A stretch of DNA of 5,721 bases from Acidobacteriota bacterium. Lineage in GTDB: Bacteria; Acidobacteriota; Aminicenantia; Aminicenantales; Saccharicenantaceae. Below the pieces are notes generated by a model. The model ran no database searches and was not told the DNA's origin. It was given only the letters and a program-made list of their open reading frames with translations. The stretch covers positions 10,190-15,910 of the forward strand of contig DMVN01000261.1 in assembly GCA_003476685.1 (NCBI GenBank), written 5' to 3'. The translations under genes and the position numbers were made by a program. This document shows, piece after piece, positions 4,950 to 5,721 of this stretch (the stretch's first letter is position 1; every line of letters begins with the position of its first letter).

Positions 4950-5508
4950 AGTCATGGAACATTTCATGCATCCGCGGAATGTCGGGACCATACCCGAGGC
5001 CGACGGGGTCGGCGAAGTGGGCAACCCGGTCTGCGGCGACATGATGACCTTTTACATAAAAGTTAAAGACGGGCGGCTGGAGGATGTCAAGTTTCAGACA
5101 TTCGGCTGTGGTGCGGCCATTGCCGTCAGCAGCCTGGTCAGCGAGATGGCCAAGGGCAAGACCCTGGAAGAGGCCATGAAGATAACCAACGAGCAGGTGG
5201 CCGAGGAACTGGGCGGTCTGCCGCCGCACAAGATGCACTGCTCTAACCTGGGGGCCGATGCCCTGCACAAGGCCATCGAAAATTACCTCAGCAAAATGAG
5301 CGGCCAGCCGGCGGAAAAAGCCGGCGAAAGCAGCCAGGCCGCCAGTCAGGATGAACATTTCCATTGCCCCTTTTGCGATTTTGTCCTGCCAGAAAATGCC
5401 CAGCTCTGTGCCCGCTGCCAGGTCAAGCTCATCCGGTGCGAGCACTGCGGCGAGTATAATCGCGAGGGTGAAGAAACCTGCGGCCATTGCGGGGCCGGGT
5501 TAGTTTGA
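4936..5508 (+). CDS. IscU-type Fe-S scaffold fused to a C-terminal double zinc ribbon
   Basis: A 190-residue protein. Residues 1-120 are an IscU/NifU N-terminal domain on which [2Fe-2S] clusters are built: GNPVCGDMM with Cys33 and Asp35, FGCGAAIAVSS with Cys58, and LPPHKMHCSNLGADA with His101 and Cys102. All three cluster cysteines and the Asp are present, so it should be competent. A polar linker (about 121-140, rich in Ala, Ser, Gln, Glu) leads to four CxxC pairs, at Cys144/147, 158/161, 168/171 and 182/185. This is the pattern of a double zinc ribbon, enough for two zinc ions (or rubredoxin-like iron). Normal IscU ends near residue 128; classical NifU instead adds a [2Fe-2S] domain and an Nfu domain, and here Nfu is a separate gene. 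AGGAG (4924-4928) lies seven bases before the ATG inside the IscS-like gene, implying coupled translation and a stoichiometric pair. Confidence 0.93.
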   Translation: MYTDKVMEHFMHPRNVGTIPEADGVGEVGNPVCGDMMTFYIKVKDGRLEDVKFQTFGCGAAIAVSSLVSEMAKGKTLEEAMKITNEQVAEELGGLPPHKMHCSNLGADALHKAIENYLSKMSGQPAEKAGESSQAASQDEHFHCPFCDFVLPENAQLCARCQVKLIRCEHCGEYNREGEETCGHCGAGLV

Positions 5509-5575
5509 AGACGGTTAACAGTAGACTGGAATATAAACGGGGACTCCGGCCGTTGCAAATTTAAGAAGGCTCATA

Positions 5576-5721
5576 ATGAAAAAAGAAAAACTGGTCGAAG
5601 AAATTAACAGGTTGAAGAAAGAAAAACGGGCAGTTATCCTGGCTCACAATTATCAACCCGATGAAATCCAGGACCTGGCTGATTTTGTCGGCGATTCGCT
5701 GGAGCTTTCACAGAAAGCCGC
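5576..5721 (+). CDS. nadA: Quinolinate synthase NadA, N-terminal part; 3' end outside window
   Basis: The first 48 codons of NadA, the [4Fe-4S] enzyme that condenses iminoaspartate with dihydroxyacetone phosphate to quinolinate in NAD synthesis. After a charged helix ([17 protein letters not shown]) comes [30 protein letters not shown], which holds the family's signature ILAHNYQ and [14 protein letters not shown] blocks; the His and Asn of HNYQ and the GDS serine belong to the substrate pocket. The cluster cysteines lie beyond the window. The ATG follows GAAGG (5565-5569) by six bases. The gap to the upstream IscU-type gene is 67 bases on the same strand, with no convincing terminator, so readthrough from the Fe-S unit is likely. 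No gene is seen in that gap, only a weak imperfect hairpin (5536-5554). Confidence 0.93.
   Translation, partial: MKKEKLVEEINRLKKEKRAVILAHNYQPDEIQDLADFVGDSLELSQKA

Noticed and set aside
5505..5537. Separate promoter for nadA (TTGAAG and TATAAA)
   Set aside because: The spacer is 21 bases, too long for sigma70, and no better -35 lies at 16-18 bases from TATAAA.

Overview
The window looks like a stretch of chromosome from a diderm (Gram-negative), probably anaerobic bacterium. An Omp85-type outer-membrane protein shows the double membrane. A desulforedoxin-like protein and a large share of iron-sulfur genes suggest anaerobic life. Base composition is moderately GC-rich and even, and no insertion sequence, tRNA, rRNA or CRISPR array is visible. 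The lineage cannot be fixed from this sequence; a deep-branching phylum such as Aminicenantes or an acidobacterial relative is a guess.

Layout: (1) 1-454, the 3' end of an Omp85/BamA-TamA family gene. It converges, with a 7-base gap, on (2) a minus-strand gene for an exported or membrane-anchored TPR protein (462-1106). (3) A 159-base divergent promoter region (1107-1265) separates the TPR gene from a small plus-strand gene (1266-1517). That gene encodes a lysine-rich, histone-H1-like tail joined to a desulforedoxin-like cysteine domain, and a hairpin terminator follows it. (4) A two-gene unit (1632-3318) encodes a cation diffusion facilitator (zinc-type site) and an overlapping metallo-beta-lactamase-fold hydrolase; it ends at a strong hairpin (3395-3423). 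(5) A new promoter (3425-3453) starts an iron-sulfur unit: an Nfu-type carrier, an IscS/NifS-family protein, an IscU-type scaffold carrying an extra double zinc ribbon, and the start of nadA (quinolinate synthase, itself a [4Fe-4S] enzyme), cut by the window edge.

The main discovery candidate is in region 5. The IscS-like protein keeps its overall fold signatures and its sulfur-carrying cysteine loop (SGSACTS, Cys325), but the PLP-binding lysine is replaced by glutamine (ADQFGGPKG where SxHKxxGPKG is expected). Several other PLP-contact positions are changed too. From memory, the same kind of loss is known in Archaeoglobus fulgidus IscS (Asp in place of Lys), and this protein shares other features with it. 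The neighbouring scaffold is an unusual IscU plus double-zinc-ribbon fusion. Together with Nfu and NadA this looks like a compact, non-standard Fe-S assembly module that may use a sulfur source other than cysteine, or may rely on a second desulfurase elsewhere. The H1-like/desulforedoxin fusion, with a PerR/Fur-like dyad in its promoter, is a second item of interest.
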